The notes beneath the pieces were generated by a model, which saw only the letters and a list, made by a program, of their open reading frames with translations, was not told the origin of the DNA and made no database searches. From Astrocystis sublimbata (lineage: Eukaryota; Ascomycota; Sordariomycetes; Xylariales; Xylariaceae): 64,000 nucleotides of DNA. Of this stretch, positions 1 to 10,882 are shown one piece after another. The translations under genes and the position numbers were made by a program. Numbering within the stretch: position 1 is the first letter of the stretch; every line of letters starts with the position of its first letter. The stretch covers positions 62,001 through 126,000 of the forward strand of contig JAJNNY010000010.1 of NCBI GenBank assembly GCA_022453515.1. Direction: 5' to 3'.

Positions 1-12
1 GCGGGGTCAAAG

Positions 13-1346
13 ATGTCGACCATTGTTGTTATCGGGTACTTCAACCCAGTCATCAGCCTTCCCCGTTCGTGACTTGGATCGTCATGTCGTGACTATTAAC
101 ACTTCAGTGTAGAGCCGGTGTCACTGGTCTAAGCTGCGCCTTGAGAATCCAGGAGGCCGGCCACAGCGTGACGATTGTGGCCAAAGACTTGCCCAGCGGC
201 TTCGAGATCATTGACAGCGCAACGCAGATCAATTTCACATCGCCGTGGGGTGGCGCCCACAACCGGTTTATTTTACCCAAACCAGGTGCGGCCCCCGACA
301 GCCAAGAAGCTCGTGAGCATGAGATGGCTTTGTTGACGTGGGAAGCGATGCGCTCGCTGCATGATCGTCATCCAGAGGCTGGCATCACGTTTCTGAAGGC
401 CTACGATTACTTCGACGCGCCTGGGCCAATCGAAAATACGCTTACAGAGGAGAGAGCGAGAAATGAGCTTGGCATGAAAGAGTTTAGGTTTCATACAAAA
501 GAGGAACTCCCGGAAGGTGTAAAAGTAGGATACGAGTATCAGACTTGGTGCATCAATCCTATGGTGTACTGCGCCTTCTTACTTCGGAGGTTTGCTTATC
601 GAGGTGGCAAGATTGGTGAGTTCATTCAAGGTTGCTTGGTTCGCTACGAACAGCGTCTATGTGCAAGACAATATCGAGAGAAGACACAAGACGGCCCCAT
701 CGCTAACAGAATCGTTAGTCAGGAAAGAGATCAGAGACCCCCAGGAGGTCTTCGAGATGAGAGATCTAGGCCCTTGTGACGTGCTTATCAATGCTTCAGG
801 TATCGGCTTCGGGGACAACGATGTCTTTATTACTACAGGTCAGTAGCCTTCCCAATGCAACAACAAACGTACCTAGCTAGGCTCACAGGCGAAATAGGAC
901 AAACATGCCTCGTCGCCAACCATTGCCCCATCTCAATCTCGAGGATAGATGCTGAGGGCAAATTCACGTTTAACATCCCGCGTGGCTTCGAAGGTGGGAC
1001 CATCGTGGGGGGAACAAAGATACCGAACTATTGGAACCCGAACCCTTCCCTTGAGGTTAGGGGACAGCTGCTGACCAGATTCGCCGCTACCTGCCCTGAC
1101 ATACTGGGCCCTGATGGCAAATACACTGTCATCAGAGACATTGTTGGCAGACGGCCAACTCGTAGAGGTGGCATGCGACTCGAGACGGAGATTGCGCAGG
1201 GCAATAAATGCATCATTCACGCGTATGGTCTGGGAGGACGAGGATACGAGCTAAGTTGGGGTGTTGCACATAGAGTATCAGAGCTCCTTGCGTCGCAAAC
1301 CAGGTCAGCTGATATTTCGTTGAATAGAAGGCAGTCCAAGATGTAG
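13..1346 (+). CDS. D-amino-acid oxidase, peroxisomal (4 exons)
   Basis: FAD-dependent oxidase of the DAAO family; members oxidatively deaminate D-amino acids to 2-oxo acids, NH3 and H2O2 in peroxisomes. Proposed exons are 13-35, 113-615, 719-838 and 889-1346, giving 367 aa. The first intron splits the dinucleotide-binding loop; splicing restores VVIGAGVTGLSCALRIQEAG at the N-terminus. The second join gives GGKIVRKEIRDPQEVFEM and the third ITTGEIGQTCLVAN, all without frame breaks. The C-terminal part has the substrate/FAD region RRPTRRGGMRLE and HAYGLGGRGYELSWGVA. The protein ends in SKM, a PTS1-type peroxisomal signal. It is tail to tail with another peroxisomal flavoenzyme. The start at 13 is close to the window edge, but the Rossmann motif leaves little room for more protein. 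D-aspartate oxidase is the main alternative, since substrate choice cannot be read here. Confidence 0.9.
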
Positions 1347-1468
1347 CTCGGGCAAATGGATTCGCTACTAGGTATATCAGGGCTAAACTTGCCTACATCC
1401 ACCTACATCCAAAGCGATTAGATACACACATGCTCTATGATGTGCTCTTGTCATGTCTACCAGGTAGC

Positions 1469-2755
1469 TTATAATTTAGCGTTCGCCTTCACCTTTGCTA
1501 TTGCCGTCTTGGTCTCCTCCTTGAACGCCAAATCTCCCAGGATCTCCTCAGAGCCACCACCGACAACCATCATCCTGAGGTCACGATTGATTTGTTCAAC
1601 GCGCCCACCACCACCGGGCCCTCCTCGTTGGTAGGCAACTCCGCCCATAACTTGCTGCGCCTCTCGCGCTGCGAGCTCGAGAATGCGACCGCCCGAGATC
1701 TTGGCCATGGCAATCGGACCAGCAATGTCCTTGCTTTGCCACCCGCACGTCTTGATATGGTAGGCGATCTGCTCAAGACGAGCCCAATGAGCTTCCACTT
1801 CACGCGCCAGGTTCACGATCTTGTGCCGAATGACTTGGTGGTTGATGAGCGGGACCCCGAATGTCTCGCGCTCATGCGCGTACGCCAGCGCGGCAGATAG
1901 ACACGTGCGTGCCTTGCGATTGCACCCGACGGACATGATGAAGCGCTCGCTGTTGAAGTTCTTCATGACGTACATGAAACCTGCGTTCTCGTTGCCGATC
2001 AAGTGGTCGGCGGGAACCTTGACATTGTCTAGGCGCACCCAGCTCGCGCCGCCCGCGTTCTGCCCGCTGTTCGAGATCTTCTGCACCGAGACGCCCGGTA
2101 GTGAGAGGGGGATCACGAGCAGCGAGATGCCGCCGAATCCAGGACCGCCAGTCCGGACGGCGGTCGTCATGTGGGAGGCCCAGAGACTCCCGGTAATCCA
2201 CTTCTTGGTGCCGTTCACGACATAGTGCGCGCCATCTGGGGTCTTCCTCGCTGTTGTTTTCAAATTGCCAACATCGCTACCTCCGCTTGGCTCCGTTATG
2301 CCAAGACAGAAGTTCGTCTCACCCGTAAATAGCCCGGGGATCCAGCGCTTCTTCTGGGCCTCTGTACCGTAGTTCACAATAGGCGGGAGGCCAATTAAGT
2401 TGGCGCCGCGGGAGAGCGCAATTGTGACACCACCCTCCACCCGCGAGGCCTCATCCGAAAGGATCATGCGGTGGAAGATGTCCAGCTCGTCGAGCGGTAT
2501 TCCAGCTATTGTGTCGAACCCTACTGGTCTGTATTCCTTTGGGATGTCAATCAAACCCAGACCGGATTTCAGGTACGAAAGCTTCACTGCATCTGGGCAG
2601 TCGCCCCTTTCTTCCCATTCTAGCATGTGGGGTATGATATTCTGGTCGAAGTACAGTCTTGCGTAAGCTTGCAGCTTCCGGTGCGAGTCGTTGTAGTACG
2701 GCGATACCAAGGACCATAGCCATGCCGGCTCAGCCCAAGGCAGCGCCTGCTCCAT
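1469..2755 (-). CDS. Acyl-CoA dehydrogenase family protein with PTS1
   Basis: Single-exon acyl-CoA dehydrogenase of the fungal CaiA/AidB-like group, 428 aa from the ATG at 2755. Seen in order: an N-terminal helical segment starting MEQALPWAEPAWLWSL, the mid-domain motif FCLGITEPSGGSDVG, a beta domain with NGTKKWITGSLWASH, and the C-terminal FAD-contact segment with INRDLRMMVVGGGSEEIL. The chain ends in AKL, a canonical PTS1 tripeptide, so a peroxisomal role in breakdown of an unusual acyl-CoA is inferred. An in-frame ATG 29 codons upstream (2842) exists. I prefer 2755 because the family usually begins close to this motif and because a decayed copy near 5350 conserves exactly this ATG. The substrate is not predictable from the sequence. 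Confidence 0.88.
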   Translation of the reverse strand: MEQALPWAEPAWLWSLVSPYYNDSHRKLQAYARLYFDQNIIPHMLEWEERGDCPDAVKLSYLKSGLGLIDIPKEYRPVGFDTIAGIPLDELDIFHRMILSDEASRVEGGVTIALSRGANLIGLPPIVNYGTEAQKKRWIPGLFTGETNFCLGITEPSGGSDVGNLKTTARKTPDGAHYVVNGTKKWITGSLWASHMTTAVRTGGPGFGGISLLVIPLSLPGVSVQKISNSGQNAGGASWVRLDNVKVPADHLIGNENAGFMYVMKNFNSERFIMSVGCNRKARTCLSAALAYAHERETFGVPLINHQVIRHKIVNLAREVEAHWARLEQIAYHIKTCGWQSKDIAGPIAMAKISGGRILELAAREAQQVMGGVAYQRGGPGGGGRVEQINRDLRMMVVGGGSEEILGDLAFKEETKTAIAKVKANAKL

Positions 2756-4079
2756 TGAATGTTCTAGTAAGCACCGGTCGCTCGTGAGTAAATGGTGTAC
2801 AGAAATGGGACGCGGTAAAGTAGACCCAAACAACGGGTTCAACTAATCGTGAAGATGCTGCAGAGCAGTGAGGTGGGTAGTGGAACACTGATCATTCATT
2901 GGTGAGCAGATGGTTCCAAGGTTGTTGTAAGGTATTTAAAGGAGGTAGTATTGGGGGCCGAGGCATCGCTGTTAAAGACCCAAGACAAATTGTCATTGGC
3001 CCGTTGTTTTCATCCCTACCTACCTTTGTTCCAGTGGTCGACCGCAAGGATCATCTTGTAAATGGACGAATGGTATGCTACTATCGCGAGATTTAGTTTC
3101 ATGGCGAAAAAGCGTCAGGTCCTGCAGGCAAGAGCAAGCAAGGCTAATGCAATCCGACAATGCCGTGGGCGCAGTCGTAGTGCCTACAGGAAAGATTGAC
3201 GATGTCTACAGTGGCCCATGGCTCAATGTTTTTGTTCGTGCCATATGGCCGTAAACTTTGAATTCTTGATTCGCACACACCGGCGTATACTAATCTTGTA
3301 TTTCGTGCATTTACGCGCCTACTATTTCGCATGCGCCCGGCCTTCTATCTACTTTATGCCTAGATAAATAAGTATATATACGCCTCGAAGGGTCTACTAT
3401 CTACACGTGGGAAAATACCTAATAGGTGTTACTATACGTGGGGTAGGTAAGTACCTATGCGGGCACCTTTACGCGTATACACCCGCGCCGGCGTAAACAA
3501 CCGTATAAATGATAGATGAGTAAGCTAGATTATAATAGAAAAGTCTATATATTGTATATATAGGTTGAAGTTTTTTTTTAAAAGCGTAGGCGCGGGTATA
3601 ATTATATATAGGTTGTTGAAACCCGTGGGGTGGGAAAATTAAATCTATAGAGCATATGGCACAACGAAAGCATTGAGCAATGGCCACCATACTAGATGTT
3701 ACCGCGATGGTTCAACATCCACAAAAAGGTATGTCGAATTGTGCTAACCTTGAGCCAGCCCAGCCTACTGAGTGAGCCTGGGCAGCATATCCTTCCCCGG
3801 CCCCTTGCCAATTTCTAGCCCAAAAAATCATTGGATTGTCACGCGTCCGCCCCTAGAACCATTCGCCTCGTTTAGCGTGCCTCGACTAACGACAGTTGTC
3901 GCGCTGCTATCGTTTCCCCTCTGTGGCCAATGCCAATACCGGACCCCAACCCTCTGCGATACGATCATGTTATCCGGTAGCCCTTCGTTCAGCTAACATA
4001 TCTCTTGATTTAGACCTTTCGCTTAGTTATTCGCGACAAACAACACTGTTTCTGTGCTATTTCTATCTACTAAGTCAAA
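2756..4079. other. Intergenic region between ACAD and DUF3716 gene
   Basis: No gene supported. Positions 2820-3060 are the ACAD promoter side and resemble 5455-5650. From about 3290 to 3660 the DNA turns TA-rich with an imperfect inverted repeat (separate entry). The last 300 bases before 4080 are pyrimidine-rich leader. Confidence 0.6.
3476..3600. repeat. Imperfect inverted repeat in TA-rich DNA
   Basis: The left arm around 3476-3494 (TATACACCCGCGCCGGCG) is nearly the reverse complement of the right arm at 3584-3600 (GCGTAGGCGCGGGTATA). The loop is TA-rich. The segment ATATATAGGTTG occurs at about 3556 and again at about 3604. It may be a remnant of a miniature transposable element or a hairpin. 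No target-site duplication was identified. Confidence 0.35.
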
Positions 4080-4814
4080 ATGGCGCCACTTGAGCTTAGT
4101 GACTTTCAATTAGAGAACAAAGCATTGGTAGAAGAGAAGTCTTTACCCGCTAGCTTCAGCGAGTGTAAAGATTACCACGAACAAACTGCTTGGGTCATGA
4201 ATGTGCTTCGACAATCTACGGTCCACACTACTCGGTCTGTGCTTCAAGAGAATCGGGTATGCCTATTACCCACATATTGAATTTACTGATACTAATATAG
4301 AAGTGATGTAGGACCTGATTCGCCCATTGAAACTGAAGATGATTCAGGAGGGGGAAAATAAAGTACAGACAGTATTTAATCTTCAACGTGCTGAGCGTGA
4401 ACGTGCTACAGCTTTGTACTTGTTTACAAAAGGCACCAACAAGGAGCCGTGCGTTCAATGTACAAAGCGGATTAGCAAGGGACCATTCGAATGCTGTGTA
4501 GCGGATGGCCCGACGATCGCGAAAGGCGCATGCTTCAACTGCTCCTACTCTGGATTGTCCAAAAAATGCTCTATTCGTAGAAGTATGTGACTGATGAACT
4601 CAACCAACCTTGTTTGGACGCTAACATTATTTGTATAGACCTAGAAAAGCAGCGAGAGGCCGAAAGTGATGAAGCTCGACCTGTGATGCCCGAGTTGACC
4701 GACGATTATCTTGCAGGTGCTTCAACGCGTGAGTTACTGGAATGGAAAGAGGGACTTGAGGCTGAGCTTGCAATAAGAGCGGCCAAGAGTCGTGAGATAT
4801 ACCGCGAGACATAG
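4080..4814 (+). CDS. DUF3716 domain protein (3 exons)
   Basis: Proposed exons 4080-4256, 4312-4582 and 4639-4814 encode 207 aa. The central part carries the cysteine signature of the fungal DUF3716 family: EPCVQCTKRISKGPFECCV, then GACFNCSYSG and KKCSIRR, a spacing suggestive of metal binding. The C-terminal third is charged and probably helical or coiled (LEKQREAESDEARP, ELLEWKEGLEAELAIRAAK). Both introns are about 55 bp with GTATG-type donors, and joining restores one frame from ATG to stop. The function of DUF3716 proteins is unknown; they are often lineage-specific and found in variable regions. This copy sits between the acyl-CoA dehydrogenase and a decayed duplicate of that gene's 5' end. 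Confidence 0.75.
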
Positions 4815-5284
4815 TGCTACGCATCAACTGCGAATAAGCGACGCGCAAGCGAATACCTAGACCTAGAATAGTCCCAAGTCCATTTTTCAATAACACATTA
4901 ATAGCGACTTCAACTGTATCGAATCTCTCACTACTAAGAACTATAACAACCAAGCATACACTATAGAGACACACGGCTGATTTTGATATATTGGGCTGTT
5001 AATGGAATCAAGGACGAAAATAGCAAGGAGGCATTGTTACATAAAACCAATACATTATTCATATTTGCTTATATCCAATCACTTATGACGTGTAGATGAT
5101 GAATGAGTGTACATCGCATCAGCTCACTGAAATGCAGCTGTAACTCTAGGGCTTACATCCCAGTCGACTGACCACGCTTCTCGAGCGAAACCAGGCTGGC
5201 TAGGAACAATGTACACAACGATGGTAATTTAGCGATTGTACTGCTTATCATCAATGGGACTAGTTCATGTTGTGGACGTAACGG
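4815..5284. other. Intergenic, nothing recognised
   Basis: Downstream region of the DUF3716 gene. I see no coding potential; open frames here are short and lack conserved motifs. Confidence 0.5.
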
Positions 5285-5650
5285 TTCGACTCGTTGCAGT
5301 CGAGTGACACAAAGACCATAGCCACACCGGGTCAGCCCAAGGCAGAGCTTGCTCCATGAATACAAATACATCTTCTGGCTAGCAGCGGAGGCTTCGGTAA
5401 GTCGTGTAAAGGAGTCGTCCGCTATCAATCACCTCGAAACACAAAGCTCGAATAAATGCACGTGAAGACGCACTGGCGATGAACACTGATTGGTGAGCAC
5501 CTTGAGCATATTGTTGTAGCCTTAGAGGCGCGCCGAGGTACCCATCTCCAATTAGTACCCAATGAACACGCTATCATTGACCTAGGTACCTAGGTCTTGT
5601 AACTTTCCCTGCATTATCCACCTAGCTCTTGACCTACCTTCGTCCTAAAA
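5285..5650 (-). pseudogene. Decayed duplicate of the ACAD gene 5' end and promoter
   Basis: Read on the minus strand, an ATG at about 5356 opens MEQALPWADPVWLWSL, against MEQALPWAEPAWLWSL at the start of the intact acyl-CoA dehydrogenase (ATG at 2755). The DNA after it (TGTCACTCGACTGCAACGAG) still resembles the intact GTATCGCCGTACTACAACGA, but an indel shifts the frame and similarity fades by about 5280. Upstream similarity also persists: CGTGAAGA, GAACACTGAT, TTGGTGAGCA and TTGTTGTA occur in the same order at 5460-5517 and 2848-2930. Only the N-terminus and promoter side remain, so no enzyme is made. Changes are mixed, not purely C-to-T, so repeat-induced point mutation is not the obvious cause. 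Confidence 0.7.
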
Positions 5651-6504
5651 GCCACTTATACAACTCGTTGAGTGGTTGCAAGGCAAAATCTTATTGGAAC
5701 AGGATGAATGAGAAGTTGTTGTCACATAAATGAGAATTGTCGCAAAGCCGTGCAAAATCGTGTTGACAACAAAGATGGTAATGTACAGAAATCTATCAGT
5801 TATTGTAATTGAAGTCGAGGTTATCGCAACAATGTTTCAACAATACCGGTCAACCACAAGACGTCATTGCATATGTCATATATCAAAGGACTTGCCATGA
5901 TCACCGGCAATTATCCCTGGAGTGACTGCATATTACAGTTGCGTGTGCTACCTCCTTCCAAGATCTGCATTGTATGCTGTGACAGGTAGGCGCAGTCATG
6001 GTGTGATAGCTGTTGATGCTACAACGGTACATTCGTAGCAGGCTATCAAGCGCATCTCAAATGACTGCAGCATGAACTGATATGCTATTGGAGATCTACG
6101 AGAAGACAACGGATCTCCATGGTCCTAATTATAGCAATAGATGGTAGCAATATGTGGTGGGAAGGGGGGTAAATGCACGATTGAGCAGGCTTCGAATCAA
6201 CGAGGATGAGGCTGAACAGGAGGTCCTAAACCCAAGTGGGGGCCGTGAAAATGTATCTTGGAAGTTCGTAATATAATGGGTTGTCAGTCTCTGTAGTGTA
6301 TCAGCTGGCCAATTTGCGACTACATATTCCTGTCGATTTAATACCCTCGGCGCTACTGACGGCTGCTCCCAGTCGACCCCCTGAACCTGAAAGAGAAGGA
6401 AGACAAGATTATACTGTTGTACGAACTGAAACACCTGCTTGAATACTACATCTCACTCATTCTAATGCATATCTAACAGGTGCCAATCAATTCATCACCT
6501 CACG
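5651..6504. other. Intergenic, nothing recognised
   Basis: No gene supported. An open frame at 6129-6434 on the minus strand has no recognisable motif or start context. Confidence 0.5.
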
Positions 6505-6957
6505 ATGTATACTGAACTCCACGGCTTACGTACAAATTTATCGAAGCACCCTCCGCGGGCGAGAGCAACAGCCGCGGACGCTGATAACGAGCGATATGCA
6601 GCGACTATACTGCCGATAATAATAGGAGCCATATTCGCTTCCGTTTTCATTCCGTTATTTTATCTGATGTTTCGAGCGTGGCGGTTTGAGAAACACAACG
6701 CTATGAGGAAACAACCTACGGAGCCTCCAAAAACCGAGAACGGATCGCTTGGAAAGGCAGAGCTATCATGCGGGTCTTCTGTCATCGTGAATGAGATGGA
6801 CAGCGGACAAGAGGCTCAAGAGTTGCCCGAGAAAAGGGAAGGGATGTCCCATGAGCTTCACGGATCAACAGCTCTACCTCAAGAGTTGCCTGCCGCCATC
6901 CACGAGATGCCCGCCGCGACCGATGAAGAGAAGCAAGCCAGCAGCAAAGTTGAATGA
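6505..6957 (+). CDS. Small single-pass membrane protein, hypothetical
   Basis: A 150-aa intronless frame. Residues about 31-55 form one strong hydrophobic helix (ATILPIIIGAIFASVFIPLF then YLMF), followed by a basic stretch (RAWRFEKHNAMRK). This suggests a signal-anchor protein with a cytosolic tail. The tail is acidic, Pro/Glu-rich and repetitive: QELPEKREG, then QELPAAIHEMPAATDEE. Such HELPA/HEMPA tails recur in small fungal membrane proteins of unknown role. I do not recognise a family. The next gene is on the other strand, with its 3' end about 230 bp away. Confidence 0.55.
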   Translation: MYTELHGLRTNLSKHPPRARATAADADNERYAATILPIIIGAIFASVFIPLFYLMFRAWRFEKHNAMRKQPTEPPKTENGSLGKAELSCGSSVIVNEMDSGQEAQELPEKREGMSHELHGSTALPQELPAAIHEMPAATDEEKQASSKVE

Positions 6958-7185
6958 AGGCACTGGAGGAACGTTGTCATGTGTGGACATAATTAAGTAT
7001 GAGGGATATTGGGCAGTCCAGGGATCCCCCCGCAATCAAGATCAAGATGGGTCAATTCGCTTGCATTATCATTCTGTACAGTCTATCTATTTTCGTCGCT
7101 GAGGATAGCGAGATGATTAAATTCTGTTGATTTTGATCTGACAGACGGGACATGTTAGGATGGTATTCCAATCTTTCGCGCGCGC

Positions 7186-7786
7186 TCAGATCGCAACCTC
7201 CTTAGCCTCGATAGTAAAGTTCTTAGGGCCGACATATATCTGCCTCGTCGCAATACCGTAGTTCTCGTAGGTGAACTGGTCTGCCGCAGCAGTGTCTGGA
7301 GGCAGGGGTTAGAAGGTGAGCGGTATGGGGAAACAGGTAGTGACTTGAATTGAACAGAACTTACGCGAACCGGTGATGTTAGTGCTCGCATCAAGCGCCG
7401 AGGTGACGGTCAGAGTGAGACCGCCGTCGGCGATGGCAATGGAGTAGGCGTAGTCCATGTTCTCGAAGCATCCTGTTGTGGGAAGGGGCGGCAGGCTGTC
7501 GGGACCAGTGACCAAGTTGCCACAGATCAACCCGGTGCTGTCGGGCGCATCTGTCGAGGGAACTAAGCGGAAGCCGTATCTGTGCAAGGACGGTTAGTGG
7601 GCATGTACTGGCTAAGAGCCCAGATCGTCGCGGGCCCGAGATGGTGCCTGCTCACCCGCATTGTGTGCTGTGAGCGGCACAGTCGGCCGAAAAGCCGGAA
7701 ATCTCATAGGTGACGGCCCGAGACTTCACAGCCGCGCCCGAGGCCGCGACTGCGAATAGAGCGCTGACGATGGCGTTGATTTGCAT
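7186..7786 (-). CDS. Small secreted cysteine-containing protein (3 exons)
   Basis: Exons on the minus strand are 7786-7656, 7579-7365 and 7295-7186, giving 151 aa. The N-terminus MQINAIVSALFAVAASGAAV is a typical signal peptide. The mature part has four cysteines (SADCAAHSTQC, GLICG, TTGCFENM) that could pair into two disulfides. The rest is Thr/Ala-rich and probably beta-structured (YAYSIAIADGGLTLTV, FTIEAKEVAI at the end). Both introns have GTGAG/GTAAG donors and CAG acceptors and keep the frame. I do not recognise the family. Size, secretion signal and cysteines are those of a small secreted or effector-like protein; that role is inference only. Confidence 0.75.
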
Positions 7787-8788
7787 GATGAGAGGTAGGG
7801 AGAAAAGGTATATGAGTAGGATTGGTGTACAATTGCCAATTGAGCATGTGAAGATGTCGTTTTCCGTTGCTTTATATCAAATCTTGGTGTCTTTACCGAT
7901 CCATCCTCGCCCTCTACGGCATAGCAGTGCCCAGCTGCCGTGATTGTGTTTGGCCCGTTTGGGCGATTTCTCCGGCATACTGGTGCAGATCATCTCGTGT
8001 TGCGACTGGGTCCGCCGACAAGAATGAGGCGATAAAGCACATAGTCTACCAATGAATCCCGGACTGTGAGCGTTTGTAATTGACCTAGTCGGACATGTCT
8101 TGGGAGGCACGATTACTGTTCCCCTGAAATTGCACCAATCAGATTGTAGAGGATTCGATACGCGAGAGACCTCCATGTAACCGCACCCGTTGGACGTTGG
8201 GACGCTGATACATGAGGCTGGCTGACTGGAATTTGCCAATTCTCCAACACTATGTAACAGAATTGGACTGAAAGCGAGTCCTGAAGAAGCATAGTGATCC
8301 CGTATCTCAACTGATGCATTTGGCGGTGATAACACGCAGGGTGGTCAATAGCGGTGAACGGTACAGGGGCTCGAGGGGATAATGATAATGGTCGGCCATG
8401 GTTGGGAATTGGCTACAAGTTTCAGATCTCGACGGCTTATGTAACAACCCCGTAATTGGCGTCGACACCAATGGCGATATTACTTGCGAATGCACGCCTG
8501 TGACACATTTTGAAAGTTCGTTGTGATTGCGAACAAGGTAAGGTGCATGGCTAGGACTTGTTTCGCCATTAATTGCGTTGATGATCATCATGTCGGTAGA
8601 AAGTACAATCGAAAAAGCGTTGTGTCGGCGCGTCAGCAAGCCACATTGTATAGCTTGATATTAGGCCGCTGTTCTCGTCTTTCAATCGGGCGGGCCTGAG
8701 AAGGGCAGGCCAACATCGAGATACCCGCTACGCAGCAGGTAACACTATGATCAGCTTGACAGGCACTTCCGACTTCTGTTGGCACCTC
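7787..8788. other. Intergenic, nothing recognised
   Basis: About 1 kb between the secreted protein promoter and the 3' end of mdm12. Overlapping open frames at 7877-8639 on the minus strand show no conserved motif and were not called. Confidence 0.5.
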
Positions 8789-10294
8789 TTACACCAAGAA
8801 CGTCCAGAAGCTGGGATACACGAACTCTTCCTCGAAGATCCGCCGGACCTGCTCAAGCACGAACTTCTCCACCTTGCCTACATTCTTCAAGCTCTGCTTG
8901 CTGCCCTCGCGCTGCCCAATCTCGCTCTCGACCCTAATCTCCTGCAGCAACCCGCCCATCCGCCCCTTGCTTCGTGAACTATTAGCCCGCTCCCTCCCGC
9001 CCTCACCCTCACTGGTGCCCTCGCCACGATGATGCGCAGGCCGTGCACCAGGCTCCTCGTCATTGTCAGCGTCGTCCTCGCCCACGGCCGCGAGCGCATC
9101 GTCGGGGCTCAGGAAGCAGAAATGGACGCGCTTCCTGATATACGCGACGACGCCCACGCCGTCAAACGTAAGCCCCGTAATGTTGAGCTTGAGTGGAATC
9201 CCGACAAAGCTCGGCATCGGGTAGTCGAGGAGGATCATGGCCGTCAGCTCGAGGCGCACATCCCCCGCGTAACGGATGCGGAACACGGTCTGCAGATCGT
9301 CCGGGCTGGGCAGCTGGCGGAACTTCTGCGCCGCATAGTCCTCGTCGTCACTGTCCTCTACCGCAACTGAAGCCTGGGACTTGCGATACGCCTGTGATTT
9401 CTCGGTGCCGTGGTCCTTGTCGGCCGTTGACCCGGTCAGCGGACTCACCCCTGGCCTTTCGCGCGTTGGCGGGCGCGAGGCTCCGGCTGACGATGTCGGC
9501 GCCAGTGTCGACACACTGTGTTTCTCGCGCAACGGGTGGGGAGGAGGGGCCGATAGGGTATTCGATGTATTCGTTGGAAAGTTCTCCACCGAGATAGAAC
9601 CCTGAGATAGATGCCTGCTGTGACCCGAGCTTGAGGGCGCGCGGCGGATGTGGCTTGCTTGTGCTTGCGACTGTGCGGTCGCGTCAAGCCAGCCGTTCAG
9701 ATGTTGCGCCCCCGGTGTTTGGGTCCCTGACCACCCGGGACCGAGTTTGGACTGGAAATAGTTCATTTTCGAAGCCGAGCCGGGCATTCCGTGGGCTGAC
9801 ATCCCCAAGCCGAGGAACGGGGTGGCTATGTCGGGTGTCCCTGGTGCATTCCTCAAGCCGGCACTGTGGACGTGCGGCGGGAAGAAACCCTCGCCGAAGG
9901 GCGTGGCGGTCCCGTTGGGGTTCCACGTAGCTCTGTCGACGATATCACCGCCATGGACCTCGCTTCTTTCCCGCTGCTCAGCCCTCCGTCTCCGATCTGA
10001 GACCCGTATCGTGTCTGGCACAACCTCGTCGTCCTCCTCGCTGCCCTCGGCATCGTCAGATTCGTCAGAATCGTAGTCCCCTTCGTAGAAATCTGGCAAG
10101 GGATCGCATATATCCTTGAGGACGATGCTAGGTGGTATCTTGCCAAAATCGAATTCGTGAACCGTGACTGATTTGATGAAGCGTGGCAGCGGCACTGCTT
10201 GAAACTTGACGTGGATGAAGTCACGAATGCTCTCTGCCAAGGCGGCGCCGTCAGGGCCACTTGTCAGCGTGTCCCAGTTCAGATCTATCGACAT
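8789..10294 (-). CDS. mdm12: Mdm12, ERMES complex subunit
   Basis: 501-aa SMP-domain protein. Mdm12 bridges ER-anchored Mmm1 and outer-membrane Mdm10/Mdm34 in the ER-mitochondria encounter structure and takes part in lipid exchange and mitochondrial shape. The N-terminus [20 protein letters not shown], followed by IPLRFIKS-type sequence ([17 protein letters not shown]), is diagnostic, as is the end [14 protein letters not shown]. The SMP fold is interrupted by a long charged, Ser/Pro-rich region (about residues 70-330), as in other filamentous fungi. Conserved strands resume at [21 protein letters not shown] place the start at 10294, since Mdm12 proteins begin MSID; the in-frame ATG nine codons upstream is less likely. 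No intron is needed. Confidence 0.96.
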   Translation of the reverse strand: MSIDLNWDTLTSGPDGAALAESIRDFIHVKFQAVPLPRFIKSVTVHEFDFGKIPPSIVLKDICDPLPDFYEGDYDSDESDDAEGSEEDDEVVPDTIRVSDRRRRAEQRERSEVHGGDIVDRATWNPNGTATPFGEGFFPPHVHSAGLRNAPGTPDIATPFLGLGMSAHGMPGSASKMNYFQSKLGPGWSGTQTPGAQHLNGWLDATAQSQAQASHIRRAPSSSGHSRHLSQGSISVENFPTNTSNTLSAPPPHPLREKHSVSTLAPTSSAGASRPPTRERPGVSPLTGSTADKDHGTEKSQAYRKSQASVAVEDSDDEDYAAQKFRQLPSPDDLQTVFRIRYAGDVRLELTAMILLDYPMPSFVGIPLKLNITGLTFDGVGVVAYIRKRVHFCFLSPDDALAAVGEDDADNDEEPGARPAHHRGEGTSEGEGGRERANSSRSKGRMGGLLQEIRVESEIGQREGSKQSLKNVGKVEKFVLEQVRRIFEEEFVYPSFWTFLV

Positions 10295-10882
10295 ATTGTG
10301 CACATTTCGCGATGTGACCATTTGCTGGGTGAATTGTTCTGTTAGGGGAGTTTGATCGAGTGTCCCTCGCTTTTATCACAATTTATTTCAGCTTAAACCT
10401 TAAACTTGGTGGATGGACGTCGAAATTCGTTTGGGCAGTGACCCTTGAAGATTTCCAGGTGTGAATTAGTGCAGGCACCTCAGGAATGGGCATTTAATTA
10501 AAGTGGAGACGAGCATCACAGCTTCGAGCTTCGAGCTTCTAGCTTTGAGCGCCTCATACCCACTAACTTTAGCTTGATGCGATCAGTCTCAATTCTATTC
10601 AAGCTTGAACCTAGGTAATAACAACACCCAGAACACATGCAATCGTAATAGCGAGATAAAAGGTATAAAAGTAGAATCGGCTTATGCCAAACGGGTATCA
10701 TCTGCTATGTAGTATGTAAGGCATACAGTCGTGGTTCACATGTCATCGTGCGCATGCTAAAACAGAGGCGCTTATCTCTAGGTAATCCTCCATCCCCATC
10801 TATTGGCGTCGAGCATTGTCACCGTTAGATCCTGCTTTGACAACTGATCATTCTTTGACGTAACTCCTGAACCTGCTGGTGT
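10295..10882. other. Intergenic between mdm12 and fab1
   Basis: Mdm12 promoter side and fab1 3' UTR. A short degenerate repeat of AGCTTCG/AGCTTCT lies at about 10520-10550, and one CCTAGGTA motif at about 10611. No gene seen. Confidence 0.55.

Noticed and set aside
5285..5650. Repeat-induced point mutation as cause of the ACAD relic decay
   Set aside because: Differences are mixed transitions, transversions and indels by eye; no clear C-to-T bias.
7877..8639. Several minus-strand frames in the gap before mdm12
   Set aside because: Overlapping, no conserved motif, no plausible splice pattern joining them.
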